Origin: Roseospira goensis
GTDB lineage: Bacteria; Pseudomonadota; Alphaproteobacteria; Rhodospirillales; Rhodospirillaceae
NCBI RefSeq assembly: GCF_014197795.1
Contig: NZ_JACIGI010000015.1
Location: 1-64,000 of the forward strand
Length of the DNA stretch: 64,000 nucleotides
Direction: 5' to 3'
The position numbers were made by a program, and so were the translations under genes. The notes below the pieces were generated by a model. That model was not told the origin of the DNA. It was given only the letters and a program-made list of their open reading frames with translations, and did no database searches. Positions 8,690 to 17,945 of this stretch are shown here, in pieces. The stretch's first letter is position 1. Each line of letters starts with the position of its first letter.

Positions 8690-9035
8690 TTGCGCCCACG
8701 CGGAAGCATGGGCGCAAGAGAACCCAGCGGCGCCCCAGCAGGAGCGGGGGCGCGAGAGGTCTTTTCTGTCTCGGTCCCACGCTCCCGCGTGGGACCGGCA
8801 CGCACCGCCCCCCGCCCCCGTCGGAGCGGGGGCGCAAGAAAACCCAGCGGCGCCCCCGCAGGAGCGGGGGCGCGAGACTCCGTTTCCATCTCGGTCCCAC
8901 GCTCCCGCGTGGGACCGGCACGCACCGCCCCCCGCCACCGCAGGAGCGGGGGCGCAAGAAGACAAAGGCGCCCCCGCAGGAGCGCGGGCGAGAGACTCCG
9001 TTTCCATCTCGGTCCCACGCTCCCGCGTGGGACCG
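8690..9035. repeat. Family A palindromic repeat array A1 (ccmI-moeB gap)
   Basis: Three copies of the hairpin CGGTCCCACGC-tccc-GCGTGGGACCG, starting near 8772, 8892 and 9010 (periods 120 and 118), alternate with GC-rich hairpins of the GCGCCCCCGC-agga-GCGGGGGCGC type. Conserved linkers such as CTCCGTTTCCATCT join them. The array fills the gap between ccmI and moeB, both plus strand. Open reading frames across it encode repetitive peptides with SHAGAWDR- or PRSRVGP-like strings and should not be taken as proteins. Confidence 0.92.
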
Positions 9036-9062
9036 CACAACACCACCCCCGGGACCACCCGC

Positions 9063-9875
9063 ATGGACTTCACCGAGGAGCAGATAAGGCGCTACGCCCG
9101 CCACATCGTGTTGCCCGAGGTGGGCGGCACCGGCCAGGCGCGGTTGCTGGCCGCACGGGTGCTGGTGATCGGCGCCGGCGGCCTGGGCTCGCCGCTGATC
9201 CTGTACCTGGCGGCGGCCGGCGTCGGCACCATCGGCGTGGTGGACGACGACACCGTCGACCTGTCCAACCTGCAACGCCAGGTGCTGCACGACGGCGGCG
9301 CCGTCGGCACCCCCAAGGCCGAGAACGCCGCGGGCGCGGTGGCGCGCCTGAACCCGGATGTGCGGGTCGTGCCCCACGTCACCCGCCTGACCGTGGACAC
9401 GGTGGAGGACCTGCTGGCGGGCTACGACCTGGTGTGCGACGGCAGCGACAACTTCGCCACACGCTTCCTGCTCAACGATGCCTGCCACTTCGCCCGCAAG
9501 ACCCTGGTCTCGGCCGCCGCCCTGCGCTTCGACGGCCAGCTTTCGGTCTACAAGACCCATGCCGGCGGACCCTGCTACCGCTGCATCTTCCCGGCGCCGC
9601 CGCCGCCGGACGCCACCCCGTCGTGCGGCGAGGCCGGTATCCTGGGCGCGGTGACCGGGACCATGGGCGCGCTCCAGGCCACCGAGGCGGTCAAGGAGCT
9701 TCTGGGCATCGGCCGCTCCCTGGCCGGGCGGTTGCTGATCCACGATGCCCTCGACAGCGCCTTCCGCACGGTGACCGTGAAACCGGACCCGGACTGCCCA
9801 CTGTGCGGCCGCGCCCCCACCATCACCGACCTGTCGAGCCACCGCGGCCGGACGACCGACGCGACGCCGCCTTGA
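9063..9875 (+). CDS. moeB: MoeB/ThiF/HesA-family adenylyltransferase
   Basis: 270-residue E1-like enzyme that adenylates the C-terminal glycine of a small sulfur-carrier protein (MoaD or ThiS). The ATP-binding motif GAGGLGSP, a conserved arginine in NLQRQVLH, DGSDNFATR, and a zinc site formed by CYRC and CPLC are all visible. Start ATG 9063 (MDFTEEQIRRYARHIV) matches the family; the frame runs upstream only through the repeat array. With mobA 70 bases downstream, a role in molybdenum cofactor synthesis (MoeB) is favoured, but ThiF cannot be excluded. Confidence 0.85.
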   Translation: MDFTEEQIRRYARHIVLPEVGGTGQARLLAARVLVIGAGGLGSPLILYLAAAGVGTIGVVDDDTVDLSNLQRQVLHDGGAVGTPKAENAAGAVARLNPDVRVVPHVTRLTVDTVEDLLAGYDLVCDGSDNFATRFLLNDACHFARKTLVSAAALRFDGQLSVYKTHAGGPCYRCIFPAPPPPDATPSCGEAGILGAVTGTMGALQATEAVKELLGIGRSLAGRLLIHDALDSAFRTVTVKPDPDCPLCGRAPTITDLSSHRGRTTDATPP

Positions 9876-9944
9876 CGCCTTCGCGGGGATGACGACCGGA
9901 GCCGGACCGGCCGCGCGTGCCAGCCACCCAGCCATGACCCCGCC

Positions 9945-10586
9945 ATGACCCCGCCTTCCGAGACGACAGTGCTGGCCGTGCTGGCCGGCGGCGCCGCCCG
10001 GCGCCTGGGCGGGGCGGACAAGGCCCTGCTGGCGATGGGCGACGGCCGCCCGCTGCTGGCCCACCTGGTCGACCGTCTGGCGCCCTGGCCCGGGCCGGTG
10101 GTGCTGTGCGCGGGCGGCGATCCGGCGCGCTTCGCGGCCTTCGGCCTCCCGGTGGTGGCGGACACCCTGCGCGAGCCGGACGGCCGGCCGGCCGGACCCC
10201 TGGCCGGCCTGCTGGCGGCACTGGAGTGGACCCGCGCGGTGCACCCCGGCGTGGCTTGGCTGGTGAGCGTGCCGGGCGACCTACCGGTCGCGCCGCCGGA
10301 CCTGCTGGCGCGGCTGTGGGCGACGCGGGCGCGGAGCGGGGCCACCGTGGTCCGCGCCGCCTCGGGCGGGCGGATCCATCACGCCGTCGCGCTGTGGCCG
10401 GTGGCCCGGGCGACGGCGCTGCGCCACGCCCTGACGGCCGAGGGGCTGCGCCGGGTGGACGCCTGGGCCGGCCGGCACCGGGGCGCCGTCGCGGACTGGC
10501 CGGCCGATCCGGTCGACCCGTTCCTGAACGTCAACACCCCGGCGGATCTGGCGCGGGCGCGGGCGCTGACGGCCCCGCGCTACTGA
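9945..10586 (+). CDS. mobA: Molybdenum cofactor guanylyltransferase MobA
   Basis: 213-residue nucleotidyltransferase converting Mo-molybdopterin to its guanine dinucleotide form. The N-terminal loop LAGGAARRLGGADKAL (LAGG..R.GG.DK) is the GTP-binding signature, with VPGDLPVAPPDLL and NVNTPADLARA as later family motifs. The ATG at 9945 is used because the near-identical upstream ATG at 9934 runs into a stop after four codons. Its 3' end overlaps the convergent universal stress protein gene by 7 bases. Confidence 0.88.
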   Translation: MTPPSETTVLAVLAGGAARRLGGADKALLAMGDGRPLLAHLVDRLAPWPGPVVLCAGGDPARFAAFGLPVVADTLREPDGRPAGPLAGLLAALEWTRAVHPGVAWLVSVPGDLPVAPPDLLARLWATRARSGATVVRAASGGRIHHAVALWPVARATALRHALTAEGLRRVDAWAGRHRGAVADWPADPVDPFLNVNTPADLARARALTAPRY

Positions 10587-11011
10587 TGCCGCACCACCAG
10601 CACCGAGCAGGTCGCATGCCGCACCACCCGCGCGGCGTTGGGGCCGAGCAGGTAGTCGCGCAGCTCCGGCCGATGGGCGCCGATCACGATCAGATCGACC
10701 GCGCGCTGCTCGGCCATGGCCAGCACGGCCTCGTAGACGTTGCCCTCCCCCACCAGGTGGTTCACGGTCATGCCGGCCGGCAGCGCCGCGTCCGCGCGCT
10801 CGCGCAGCCGCTCCATGACCACGTGGGCCATCTGCTGCTCGTAGCCGCGCGGGAAGAACTGGCCGACGATGCTCATGCCAAAGTCGGGAATCACCGTCAT
10901 CACGTCCAGGCGCGCGGACCACTGCGCGGCCAGTTCCACGGCGGTGGGAAAGGTCTTCTCCCAGTCGAACGTCGCCTCCAGATCCACGGACACGAGAATA
11001 TTGCGAAACAT
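10580..11011 (-). CDS. Universal stress protein (UspA family, single domain)
   Basis: 143 residues with the UspA fold: MFRNILVSVDLE at the N-terminus, and near the C-terminus DLIVIGAHRPELRDYLLGPNAARVVRHATCSVLVV, a G-2x-G-9x-G(S/T)-like ATP-binding loop that here reads GAH..LLGPNA. Such proteins act in the cytoplasm in stress and oxygen or redox responses; the client is unknown. Convergent with mobA (7-base overlap). A second, tandem-domain universal stress protein lies at 15.6 kb. Confidence 0.9.
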   Translation of the reverse strand: MFRNILVSVDLEATFDWEKTFPTAVELAAQWSARLDVMTVIPDFGMSIVGQFFPRGYEQQMAHVVMERLRERADAALPAGMTVNHLVGEGNVYEAVLAMAEQRAVDLIVIGAHRPELRDYLLGPNAARVVRHATCSVLVVRHQ

Positions 11012-11138
11012 CGGACGGTGACTCCGCAGCGGGGAACGGGCAGGGCGCCCAGCTTAGCCCAGGCAGCGCCGGTTGCAACCGCGGCCGGTCGATCCGCGCC
11101 GGCGGGTCGCGCGCCCGCGCCGCCCCCCGAGACAAGCC

Positions 11139-11168
11139 TTGCGTCCCCCCGGACCCGGTTTCTATATT
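11139..11168 (+). promoter_or_regulatory. Sigma70-type promoter of the SRP RNA gene
   Basis: TTGCGT at 11139-11144 and TATATT at 11163-11168 are separated by 18 bases, placing the transcription start about 6-7 bases later at the 5' end of the SRP RNA stem (about 11174). The AT-rich -10 stands out in a GC-rich surrounding. Confidence 0.7.
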
Positions 11169-11173
11169 GGCCT

Positions 11174-11270
11174 CGGAAGGCTGGCGGTGGACGGGCTCCT
11201 CGCCAACCCGGTCAGGTCCGGAAGGAAGCAGCCGTAACGAGTTTCGGTCCGGGTCGCCGTCCAGTCTTCC
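11174..11270 (+). ncRNA. ffs: Bacterial small signal recognition particle RNA (4.5S)
   Basis: About 97 nt. It carries the invariant SRP domain IV sequence GGTCAGGTCCGGAAGGAAGC followed by AGCCGTAACGAG (11210-11241), with GGAAGG at 11175-11180 pairing with CTTCC at the 3' end (11266-11270) to close the single hairpin. Together with Ffh it targets nascent membrane proteins. It sits directly upstream of dnaX, an arrangement seen in many bacteria. Confidence 0.95.
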
Positions 11271-11334
11271 ACGCGCCCGCGGGGCGGTCCGCCGCCCCGC
11301 CGCCAGCGTTCTCCAGGCACACCCCCCAGGCATC

Positions 11335-13260
11335 ATGACCGAGCCCCCCGCCGAGGCCCCGCGCGACGTCCAGACGGGCCCGGACGCGGGCTACCGGGTG
11401 CTGGCGCGCAAGTACCGCCCGACCGCCTTCGACCAGCTCATCGGCCAGGACGCCCTGGTCCGCACGCTCACCAACGCGGTGAAGAGCGGGCGCCTGGCGC
11501 AGGCCTACATGCTCACCGGGGTGCGCGGCGTCGGCAAGACCACCACCGCGCGGCTGATCGCGCGCGCCCTCAACTGCGTCGGCCCGGACGGCAGCGGTGG
11601 CGTCACTATCGCGCCCTGCGGGGTGTGCGAGCATTGCCGCGCCATCATCGAAGACCGCCACGTCGACGTCCTGGAGATGGACGCCGCCAGCCGCACCGGC
11701 GTGAACGACATCCGCGAGATCCTGGATGGCGTGCGCTACCGCCCCACCTCCGCGCGGCGCAAGGTCTACATCATCGACGAAGTGCACATGCTGTCGACGG
11801 CGGCCTTCAACGCGCTCTTGAAGACGCTGGAGGAGCCGCCCGAGCACGTCACCTTCATCTTCGCCACCACCGAGATCCGCAAGGTGCCGGTCACCGTGCT
11901 GTCGCGCTGCCAGCGCTTCGACCTGCGCCGGGTGGACCAGGACGACCTGGCCGCCCACTTCGGCCGCATCGCCGCGCGCGAGGGCGCCGACGTGGCGCCG
12001 GCCGCGCTGGCCCTGATCGCGCGCGCCGCCGACGGCTCGGTGCGCGACGGCCTGTCGCTGCTCGACCAGGCCATCGCCCACGGCGACAACACCGTGACCG
12101 AGGCCCAGGCCCGCGACATGCTGGGGCTGGCCGACCGCACGGTGGTCTTCGACCTGTTCGAGTCGGTGATGAAAGGCGACGTGGCCGCCGCCCTCGACAC
12201 CCTGGCGGGGCAGTACGCCCTGGGCGCCGATCCGCTGGTGGTGATGCAGGACCTGCTCGACCTGACGCACTGGCTGACCCGCCTCAAGGTCGTGAAGACG
12301 GGGGAAGACGACCCCACCCTGCCCGAGACCGAGCGCACGCGCGGGCGGACCCTGGCCGAGGCCCTGTCCGTCGCCAGCCTGACGCGGGCCTGGCAGATGC
12401 TGCTCAAGGGCCTGGGCGAAGCGCGCCAGGCCCACGCACCGTTGCAGGCGGTGGACATGGCCCTGATCCGGTTGGCCTATGCCGCCGACCTGCCCCCGCC
12501 GGCCGAGGCCGTGGCCCGGGTGACCGGCAACGGGGGCGGCGCCGGCGGCAGTGGGGGTGGCGGTGGTGGTGGCAGCGGCGGCCGCGGCACACCGAGCGGC
12601 GCGGGTCCATCCGCCGCGCCCTCCTCCGCGGGCGCCGGCGCGGGTGGCACCCCGGGCGCGTCCGCCGCGTCGGGCGCGCCGCGGGCGGCGGCCGCCACGG
12701 CGCCCGCGCCCCCGGTGGCGGCGCCGACTCCACCCTCCGCCGCGGCGGGGCCGCCGCCCGGTCCGACCTCGTTCAAGGCGGTGGCCGAGCTGGCGCGCGA
12801 GAAGCGCGAGGCCGTGCTGGCCAAGCACCTGACGCACGACGTCCACCTGGTGCACTTCGAGCCGGGGCGCATCGAGGTCAACCCGGGACCGGACGCCCCA
12901 CGCGATCTGGCCGGACGCCTGGGCAAGGCGCTTCAGGACTGGACGGGGCGGCGCTGGATCGTCATGGTCTCCGACCGCCCGGGCGAGCCGACCCTGCACG
13001 ACCAGCTTCATGCCAGCGTGCTGGCCGACCCGCTGGTGCAAGCGGTGCTGGAGGCGTTTCCGGGCGCCCGCATCGGCCGCGTGCACGAGCGCGCGACGGG
13101 GCCGGATGCGGTCGATCCGACCGGCGCCGGACCGGCCGCGGGCGGGATGGAAACGGAAGACGGCGAGGCTGGACCCGCCGCAGACTTCATGATTGAGTCC
13201 GACGGCGAGGCGCCGGCGTTCGGCGCGCTGGAGGACGGATTCGGAGACGACGACCTATGA
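11335..13260 (+). CDS. dnaX: DNA polymerase III subunit gamma/tau
   Basis: 641-residue clamp-loader ATPase. Walker A GVRGVGKTTTA (about residues 62-72), four zinc-binding cysteines (C81, C95, C98, C101), Walker B IIDEVHML and the SRC sensor (TVLSRCQRF) are all present. After about residue 390 comes a long Gly/Ala/Pro-rich linker, then a C-terminal domain that would contact the polymerase. I see no A-rich slippery sequence, so a programmed frameshift to make gamma is not evident. ATG 11335 is chosen over upstream codons, which lie inside the SRP RNA. It overlaps ebfC by four bases. Confidence 0.95.
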   Translation: MTEPPAEAPRDVQTGPDAGYRVLARKYRPTAFDQLIGQDALVRTLTNAVKSGRLAQAYMLTGVRGVGKTTTARLIARALNCVGPDGSGGVTIAPCGVCEHCRAIIEDRHVDVLEMDAASRTGVNDIREILDGVRYRPTSARRKVYIIDEVHMLSTAAFNALLKTLEEPPEHVTFIFATTEIRKVPVTVLSRCQRFDLRRVDQDDLAAHFGRIAAREGADVAPAALALIARAADGSVRDGLSLLDQAIAHGDNTVTEAQARDMLGLADRTVVFDLFESVMKGDVAAALDTLAGQYALGADPLVVMQDLLDLTHWLTRLKVVKTGEDDPTLPETERTRGRTLAEALSVASLTRAWQMLLKGLGEARQAHAPLQAVDMALIRLAYAADLPPPAEAVARVTGNGGGAGGSGGGGGGGSGGRGTPSGAGPSAAPSSAGAGAGGTPGASAASGAPRAAAATAPAPPVAAPTPPSAAAGPPPGPTSFKAVAELAREKREAVLAKHLTHDVHLVHFEPGRIEVNPGPDAPRDLAGRLGKALQDWTGRRWIVMVSDRPGEPTLHDQLHASVLADPLVQAVLEAFPGARIGRVHERATGPDAVDPTGAGPAAGGMETEDGEAGPAADFMIESDGEAPAFGALEDGFGDDDL

Positions 13261-13580
13261 AGAACCTCGGCAACCTGATGAAGCAGGCCCAGGACATGCA
13301 GCGCAAGATGGGCGAGCTGCAGACCAAGATGCAGGAGATGGAGGTCTCCGGCAGCTCCGGGGGCGGCATGGTCGAGGTGGTCATCAACGGCAAGGGCGAG
13401 CTGCGCCGGCTGAACATCGACAAGTCGATCGTCGATCCCGAGGACAAGGAAATGCTGGAGGACCTGATCGTCGCCGCCTTCAACGACGCCAAGATGAAGG
13501 CCGAGCAGGCGATGCAGGAAGAGATGCAGGAGGTCACCGGCGGCCTCAAGCTGCCCCCCGGCATGAACCTGCCGTTCTGA
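13257..13580 (+). CDS. ebfC: YbaB/EbfC family nucleoid-associated protein
   Basis: 107 residues, the usual length. The N-terminal [20 protein letters not shown] helix, [21 protein letters not shown] and the C-terminal [14 protein letters not shown] are diagnostic. It forms a DNA-binding dimer. The start overlaps the dnaX stop (ATGA) and recR follows 58 bases later: the conserved dnaX-ebfC-recR operon. Confidence 0.95.
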   Translation: MKNLGNLMKQAQDMQRKMGELQTKMQEMEVSGSSGGGMVEVVINGKGELRRLNIDKSIVDPEDKEMLEDLIVAAFNDAKMKAEQAMQEEMQEVTGGLKLPPGMNLPF

Positions 13581-13638
13581 GGATGCGGGCCGGCCCGTTT
13601 CGTCACGGCGGGCCGGCGGTCCCGCGATCCATGGCGCC

Positions 13639-14238
13639 ATGACCGGCCCCGAGATCGACCGCCTGACGACGCTGCTGGCGCGCCTGCCCGGCCTCGGGCC
13701 GCGCTCGGCCCGGCGTGCCGTGCTGCACCTGATCCAGAAGCGCGAGGCCGCCCTGGTGCCGCTGATCGGCGCCCTTCAGGACGTGGCCGAGCGGGTGCGG
13801 CCGTGCGGCACCTGCGGCAACTTCGACACCCGCGATCCCTGCGCCGTGTGCGCCGATCCGCGCCGCGACGACAGCGCGATCTGCGTGGTGGAGGACGTCG
13901 CCGACCTGTGGGCGATGGAACGCGCCGGCGCGTTTTCCGGCCGCTACCACGTGCTGGGTGGGGTGCTGTCGGCGTTGGACGGGGTCGGGCCGGACGACCT
14001 GACGATCCCGGCGCTGGAGGCGCGCTGCGCCGACGGCCGGGTGCGCGAGGTGGTGCTGGCCCTGGGGGCCACGGTCGACGGCCAGACCACCGCCCATGTC
14101 ATCGCCGAGCGCCTGACCGCGGTCGCGCCGGGGGTGACGGTCTCGTCGCTGGGCCAGGGGGTGCCGGTGGGCGGCGAACTGGACTACCTCGACGACGGCA
14201 CCATCGGCGCCGCCCTGCGCGCCCGCCGGCCCGTGTAG
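13639..14238 (+). CDS. recR: Recombination mediator RecR
   Basis: 199 residues, typical length. A helix-hairpin-helix ([19 protein letters not shown], about residues 13-31) precedes a zinc finger with C56, C59, C68 and C71, and a TOPRIM domain ([15 protein letters not shown] onward). It acts with RecF and RecO in loading RecA at gaps. The stop lies in a short 13-base tandem duplication (GTGTAGTCGGGCC twice, about 14232-14257) that repeats the stop context. Confidence 0.96.
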   Translation: MTGPEIDRLTTLLARLPGLGPRSARRAVLHLIQKREAALVPLIGALQDVAERVRPCGTCGNFDTRDPCAVCADPRRDDSAICVVEDVADLWAMERAGAFSGRYHVLGGVLSALDGVGPDDLTIPALEARCADGRVREVVLALGATVDGQTTAHVIAERLTAVAPGVTVSSLGQGVPVGGELDYLDDGTIGAALRARRPV

Positions 14239-14410
14239 TCGGGCCGTGTAGTCGGGCCGTGTCGCCGTCCCGACCGGACGGTCGTCGCCGGCCGGCACGC
14301 GAACCGCCCCCCGCCGGGGCGAGAGGCCGTGGGCATGCGCGGATCACGATCAACCGGCCCCCCGACATGGTTCGGGCTGATCGCGCAACTCCGCGCAAAA
14401 TGTATGAATC

Positions 14411-14533
14411 GCAGCCGATGAGAGCCGACTGTTCGGAATCGGCCCCACCCCGGTGGTTCCGATTTCGAGCGATCGGCGCTGTTGCGTCAAACCGAAATCG
14501 CGCCGCGAGTCCGGTGTGTCGCCATCGGCTGCT
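14411..14533. repeat. Family B composite palindrome, copy B1 (recR-rpsD gap)
   Basis: Two modules. Module 1 (about 14423-14478) has arms AGCCGACTGTTCGGAATCGG and TTCCGATTTCGAGCGATCGG. Module 2 (about 14480-14533) contains TCAAACCGAAATCGCG and ends in CCATCGGCTG. The same two modules in the same order recur at 45.66-45.80 kb. It lies between the convergent genes recR and rpsD. Confidence 0.75.
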
Positions 14534-14554
14534 GGTCGGCGCGGCGCGCCGGGA

Positions 14555-15169
14555 TCAGCGCGAGTAGTACTCGATGACCAGGTTCGGTTCCATCTGCACC
14601 GGATAGGGCACATCGGCCAGCTTGGGCTGGCGCAGGAAGGTCGCGGTGGTGCCCTTGGCGTCGGACTGGATGTAGTCCGGCACGTCGCGCTCGGGCGAGG
14701 CCAGCGCCTCCAGCACAAGCGGCATTTCGCGCGACTTCTCCTTGACCTCGATGACGTCGCCTTCGCGCACCTGATAGGACGGGATGGTCACCGTGCCACC
14801 ATTGACCTTGATGTGGCCGTGGTTGATGAGCTGGCGGGCGGCGAACACCGTCGGGACCACCTTCATGCGGTAGACCACCGCCAGCAGGCGGCGCTCCAGC
14901 AGGCCGATCAGGTTCTCGGAGGTGTCGCCCTTGCGGCGCACGGCCTCCTCGTAGGTGCGGCGGAACTGCTTCTCGGAGATCTCGCCGTAGTAGTTCTTCA
15001 GCTTCTGCTTGGCCATCAGCTGCACGCCGAAGTCGGACGGCTTGCGGCGGCGCTGGCCGTGCTGGCCCGGGCCGTACTCCCGGCGGTTGACCGGGCTCTT
15101 GGGCCGGCCCCACAGGTTCACGCCCAGGCGGCGGTCGATCTTGTACTTGGCGGAATGACGCTTGCTCAT
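14555..15169 (-). CDS. rpsD: 30S ribosomal protein S4
   Basis: 204 residues. [20 protein letters not shown] at the N-terminus, the S4 RNA-binding domain ([34 protein letters not shown]) and the C-terminal VIEYYSR are standard. It starts assembly of the 30S body. ATG at 15169 is the family start although the frame continues upstream. It is the alphaproteobacterial isolated rpsD, transcribed alone here; no strong promoter could be picked in the GC-rich upstream sequence. Confidence 0.97.
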   Translation of the reverse strand: MSKRHSAKYKIDRRLGVNLWGRPKSPVNRREYGPGQHGQRRRKPSDFGVQLMAKQKLKNYYGEISEKQFRRTYEEAVRRKGDTSENLIGLLERRLLAVVYRMKVVPTVFAARQLINHGHIKVNGGTVTIPSYQVREGDVIEVKEKSREMPLVLEALASPERDVPDYIQSDAKGTTATFLRQPKLADVPYPVQMEPNLVIEYYSR

Positions 15170-15595
15170 CGGTGGGCTCACCTTCATCGAGGTTGTTGTC
15201 GGGGCCGTTCGGCCCGTTGGTGTCCCGGGCTCGCCCGTCCCCGTCACCGGGGCGCCGATGGGCGCGATCCGAGCCGTCGCAGCGGCCGGATCGGGCGGCG
15301 CGGGCCGGGCGCGCACGCGCCAGCCGCTCCCTGCGGAGCCCGCCTGTCCAGGAAGAACCCGGGTGTGTACGCCAGCCGGGACACCGGGTCAAGACCGACG
15401 CCGGCCCGGATCTCGCGCGCGGGCGATGGTCCCGTTCCGTGGAGTGGTGTAGGAGCAGGAGGGACGCGGCCCGGTGCCGCGTCCGCCTCGCGACCGCCGG
15501 CAGCGGCGCGGCGGCGGGCCGCCGATGGGCAGGCCCGCCCCGCGCGGCCGGACGGGATCCCGCGGGGCGATTTGGAGCAAGACGGAGTTGGTCCC
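15170..15595. other. Gene-free divergent region between rpsD and a universal stress protein gene
   Basis: 426 very GC-rich bases containing the upstream regions of both divergent genes. I see no convincing gene, RNA or clear sigma70 promoter in it, and no FNR-type TTGAT-N4-ATCAA site. Confidence 0.5.
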
Positions 15596-16444
15596 ATGAA
15601 AAGACTCTTGATGGCCACCGACCTTTCGCCGCGGTCCGATCGGGCCCTCGACCGCGCGGTGGCGTTGGCGCGCGGGCACGACGCCGATCTGTGTGTCGTC
15701 CATGTCGTCGACGAAGACCTGCCGGCGTCGGTGGCCGAGGCGCAGGAAACGGCGGCGCGAGACGTCATGCGGGCGCATATCGACAGCCTGAACAAGGAGG
15801 CCGCGGTCCCCGTGTCGATCGAGGTCGTGATCGGGCGGACCTACGTCGACGTGCTGGAGATGGCGGAGCGCATCGAAGCGGACCTGATCATCCTCGGCAC
15901 CCACCGCGAAGACTCGGTCATGGATATGTTCCGGGGGACCACGGCCGAGCGGATCATCCGCGCCGGCGATACGCCCGTTCTCTTGGTCCGGGATCGGGTC
16001 CTCGCGCCGTACCGCCGGATCATGGTCGCCGTTGATTTCTCCGTCTATTCCAGGCGGGCGTTCGAGTTCGCGACCCGCTTCGATCCCCGCGCGGAGTTCC
16101 ATCTGGTGCACGCCTATGAGGTGCCGTTCAAGGGCTTCCTGTATGGCCATACGACCCGCAGAGAGGTCAGCAAGCAGCACGAGCGGCAGTTGCAGTCCAT
16201 GATCGAGGAGGAGATGGCCGCCTTTCTCGGCACCCTGGAGACAAAGGTCCCGCGGCTCGAACGGGTGCTTCAGGAAGGGTCTCCACAGGAGGTCATCCGT
16301 CGCCAGGTGACCCGCCTGAAGCCCGACCTGCTGGTGCTCGGGACCCACGGCCGCACGGGGGTGGCCCATGCCATCCTCGGCAGCGTGGCGGAGGACCTGC
16401 TCAAGGCCCCGCCCTGCGATGTGCTCGCGGTCAAGGCCTGGTGA
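15596..16444 (+). CDS. Tandem-domain universal stress protein
   Basis: 282 residues made of two UspA domains. The first ([21 protein letters not shown] to VLLVRD, about 1-140) has [24 protein letters not shown]. The second ([20 protein letters not shown] to the end) has the ATP-binding loop [25 protein letters not shown], a good G-2x-G-9x-G-S match, so this domain probably binds ATP. ATG 15596 has a GGAG ribosome binding site 9 bases upstream. Tandem Usps are commonly induced by low oxygen or stress; that is family knowledge, not visible here. Confidence 0.92.
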   Translation: MKRLLMATDLSPRSDRALDRAVALARGHDADLCVVHVVDEDLPASVAEAQETAARDVMRAHIDSLNKEAAVPVSIEVVIGRTYVDVLEMAERIEADLIILGTHREDSVMDMFRGTTAERIIRAGDTPVLLVRDRVLAPYRRIMVAVDFSVYSRRAFEFATRFDPRAEFHLVHAYEVPFKGFLYGHTTRREVSKQHERQLQSMIEEEMAAFLGTLETKVPRLERVLQEGSPQEVIRRQVTRLKPDLLVLGTHGRTGVAHAILGSVAEDLLKAPPCDVLAVKAW

Positions 16445-16689
16445 CGGGGACCCGACAGTCTGTCGCGCCCCGCGCGGACGGGGTGCCGCCCGGACCGGTC
16501 ACGGTTTGGTAAGGCCATGCCCCCACACTGGCGTGGTCGCCATCCCGATCCGGCGGATCCCTCGGGGTCCGCCTGTGCCCCGTCGGTCACAGCCCCTGCG
16601 CCCGGGCCGCGTCGGCCTTGACGCCGGCCGGCGGGCGCGGGACAACCGGGGCATCACGTCCCGCCCCTGCCACCGTTTCGGACCGCCGC

Positions 16690-17277
16690 ATGGATGCTCC
16701 CACGGCCGCCCCGGTCAGCCTGACCGCCTATCTCACCGACAGCACCGCCGTGCTGGCCCGCACCCGCGACGCCGGACTCGACGCCGCCATGGACCAGGCG
16801 GTGGACCGGATCGTCACGGCGCTGGCGGACGGGCGGCCGGTCTTGGTGTGCGGCAACGGCGGCTCGATGGCCGACGCCCTGCACATCGCCGGAGAGCTGA
16901 CCGCGCGCTTCCTGCTGGAGCGGCGCGGGCTGCCGGTGATCGCGCTGGGGGCCAACCCGTCCACGCTCACCGCCTGGAGCAACGATGTCGGCTATGCCGG
17001 CCATCTGGCGCGCGAGGTCGAGGCCTACGGCCAGGCCGGCGGCGTGCTGCTGGCGATCAGCACCAGCGGCTCGTCCGCCAACGTGGTCGCCGCCGCCGCG
17101 CGCGCCCGCGCCCTGGGGCTTTCCGTGATCGGCCTGACCGGGGAACAGGGCGGCGCGCTGGCGCCGCTGTGCGACGTGCTGCTGGCGGCGCCCTCCGGGT
17201 TCACGCCGCTGATCCAGCAGGCCCACCAGGCCCTATACCATTATCTCTGCCTGCGGGTGGAAGCCGCCCTGACCTGA
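16690..17277 (+). CDS. gmhA: SIS-domain phosphoheptose isomerase (GmhA-like)
   Basis: 195-residue single SIS domain. [22 protein letters not shown] is the hallmark GNGGS.AD..H motif, followed by [12 protein letters not shown], the phosphosugar-binding loop, and a C-terminal [12 protein letters not shown] segment. GmhA converts sedoheptulose 7-phosphate to heptose 7-phosphate for LPS inner core. No other heptose genes are nearby, so a DiaA-like role is a weaker alternative. It ends 17 bases before rdgB, probably one operon. Confidence 0.82.
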   Translation: MDAPTAAPVSLTAYLTDSTAVLARTRDAGLDAAMDQAVDRIVTALADGRPVLVCGNGGSMADALHIAGELTARFLLERRGLPVIALGANPSTLTAWSNDVGYAGHLAREVEAYGQAGGVLLAISTSGSSANVVAAAARARALGLSVIGLTGEQGGALAPLCDVLLAAPSGFTPLIQQAHQALYHYLCLRVEAALT

Positions 17278-17294
17278 CCACTCGGGAGACCCCC

Positions 17295-17945
17295 ATGCAC
17301 GGAACGATCCCCCTGGTCCGGACCGCTCGTCCCTCGGGCCGCCCCTTCGCCGGCGACACCCTGGTGGTCGCCAGCCACAACACCGGCAAGGTGCGCGAGA
17401 TCGCGGACCTGCTGGCCCCGTTCGGCCTGACCCGCGTGGTCTCGGCCGGCGAGCTCGGCCTGCCCGAGCCGGAGGAGACCGGCGCCAGCTTCGCCGCCAA
17501 CGCCGAGCTGAAGGCGCTGGCCGCCGCACGCGCCAGCGGGCATCCGGCACTGGCCGACGATTCCGGCCTGGAGGTGGTGGCCCTGGAGGGAGCGCCCGGC
17601 ATCTACTCGGCGCGCTGGGCCGGCCCGGACCGCGACTTCGGCCGCGCCATGGAGCGGGTGCGCAGCGAACTGGGCAGCGGCCGCGACCGCCGCGCCAATT
17701 TCGCCTGCGCGCTGTCGCTGGCCTGGCCCGACGGCCACGTCGACACCTTCGAGGGCCGCGTTTACGGTGACATCGTGTGGCCGCCGCGCGGCGACCGGGG
17801 CTTCGGCTACGACCCCATCTTCCAGCCCGACGGCCACGCCGTGACCTTCGCGGAGATGGACCCGGCCGACAAGCACGCCATCAGCCACCGCGCCGAGGCG
17901 TTCCGGCTGCTGGTGGCGGCCTGCTTCGACCCCGCCACGGGCTAG
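17295..17945 (+). CDS. rdgB: RdgB/HAM1 family non-canonical purine NTP pyrophosphatase
   Basis: 216 residues. [17 protein letters not shown] at the N-terminus, [21 protein letters not shown] and [13 protein letters not shown] are the three family signatures, covering the triphosphate and base-binding sites. It removes ITP, dITP and XTP from the nucleotide pool. About 20 extra residues precede the usual start; ATG 17295 is used, with GGGAGA upstream. Its stop overlaps the convergent downstream gene by 4 bases. Confidence 0.95.
   Translation: MHGTIPLVRTARPSGRPFAGDTLVVASHNTGKVREIADLLAPFGLTRVVSAGELGLPEPEETGASFAANAELKALAAARASGHPALADDSGLEVVALEGAPGIYSARWAGPDRDFGRAMERVRSELGSGRDRRANFACALSLAWPDGHVDTFEGRVYGDIVWPPRGDRGFGYDPIFQPDGHAVTFAEMDPADKHAISHRAEAFRLLVAACFDPATG

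Noticed and set aside
8620-9018. Repetitive protein with SHAGAWDR/PRSRVGP-like peptides
   Set aside because: These frames are translations of the family A hairpins; similar peptides appear at every array and in several frames. They are repeats, not genes.
12530-12600. Programmed frameshift in dnaX producing gamma
   Set aside because: The region is a GGT/GGC run encoding a Gly-rich linker; there is no A-rich slippery heptamer or following stop in the -1 frame in the expected position.
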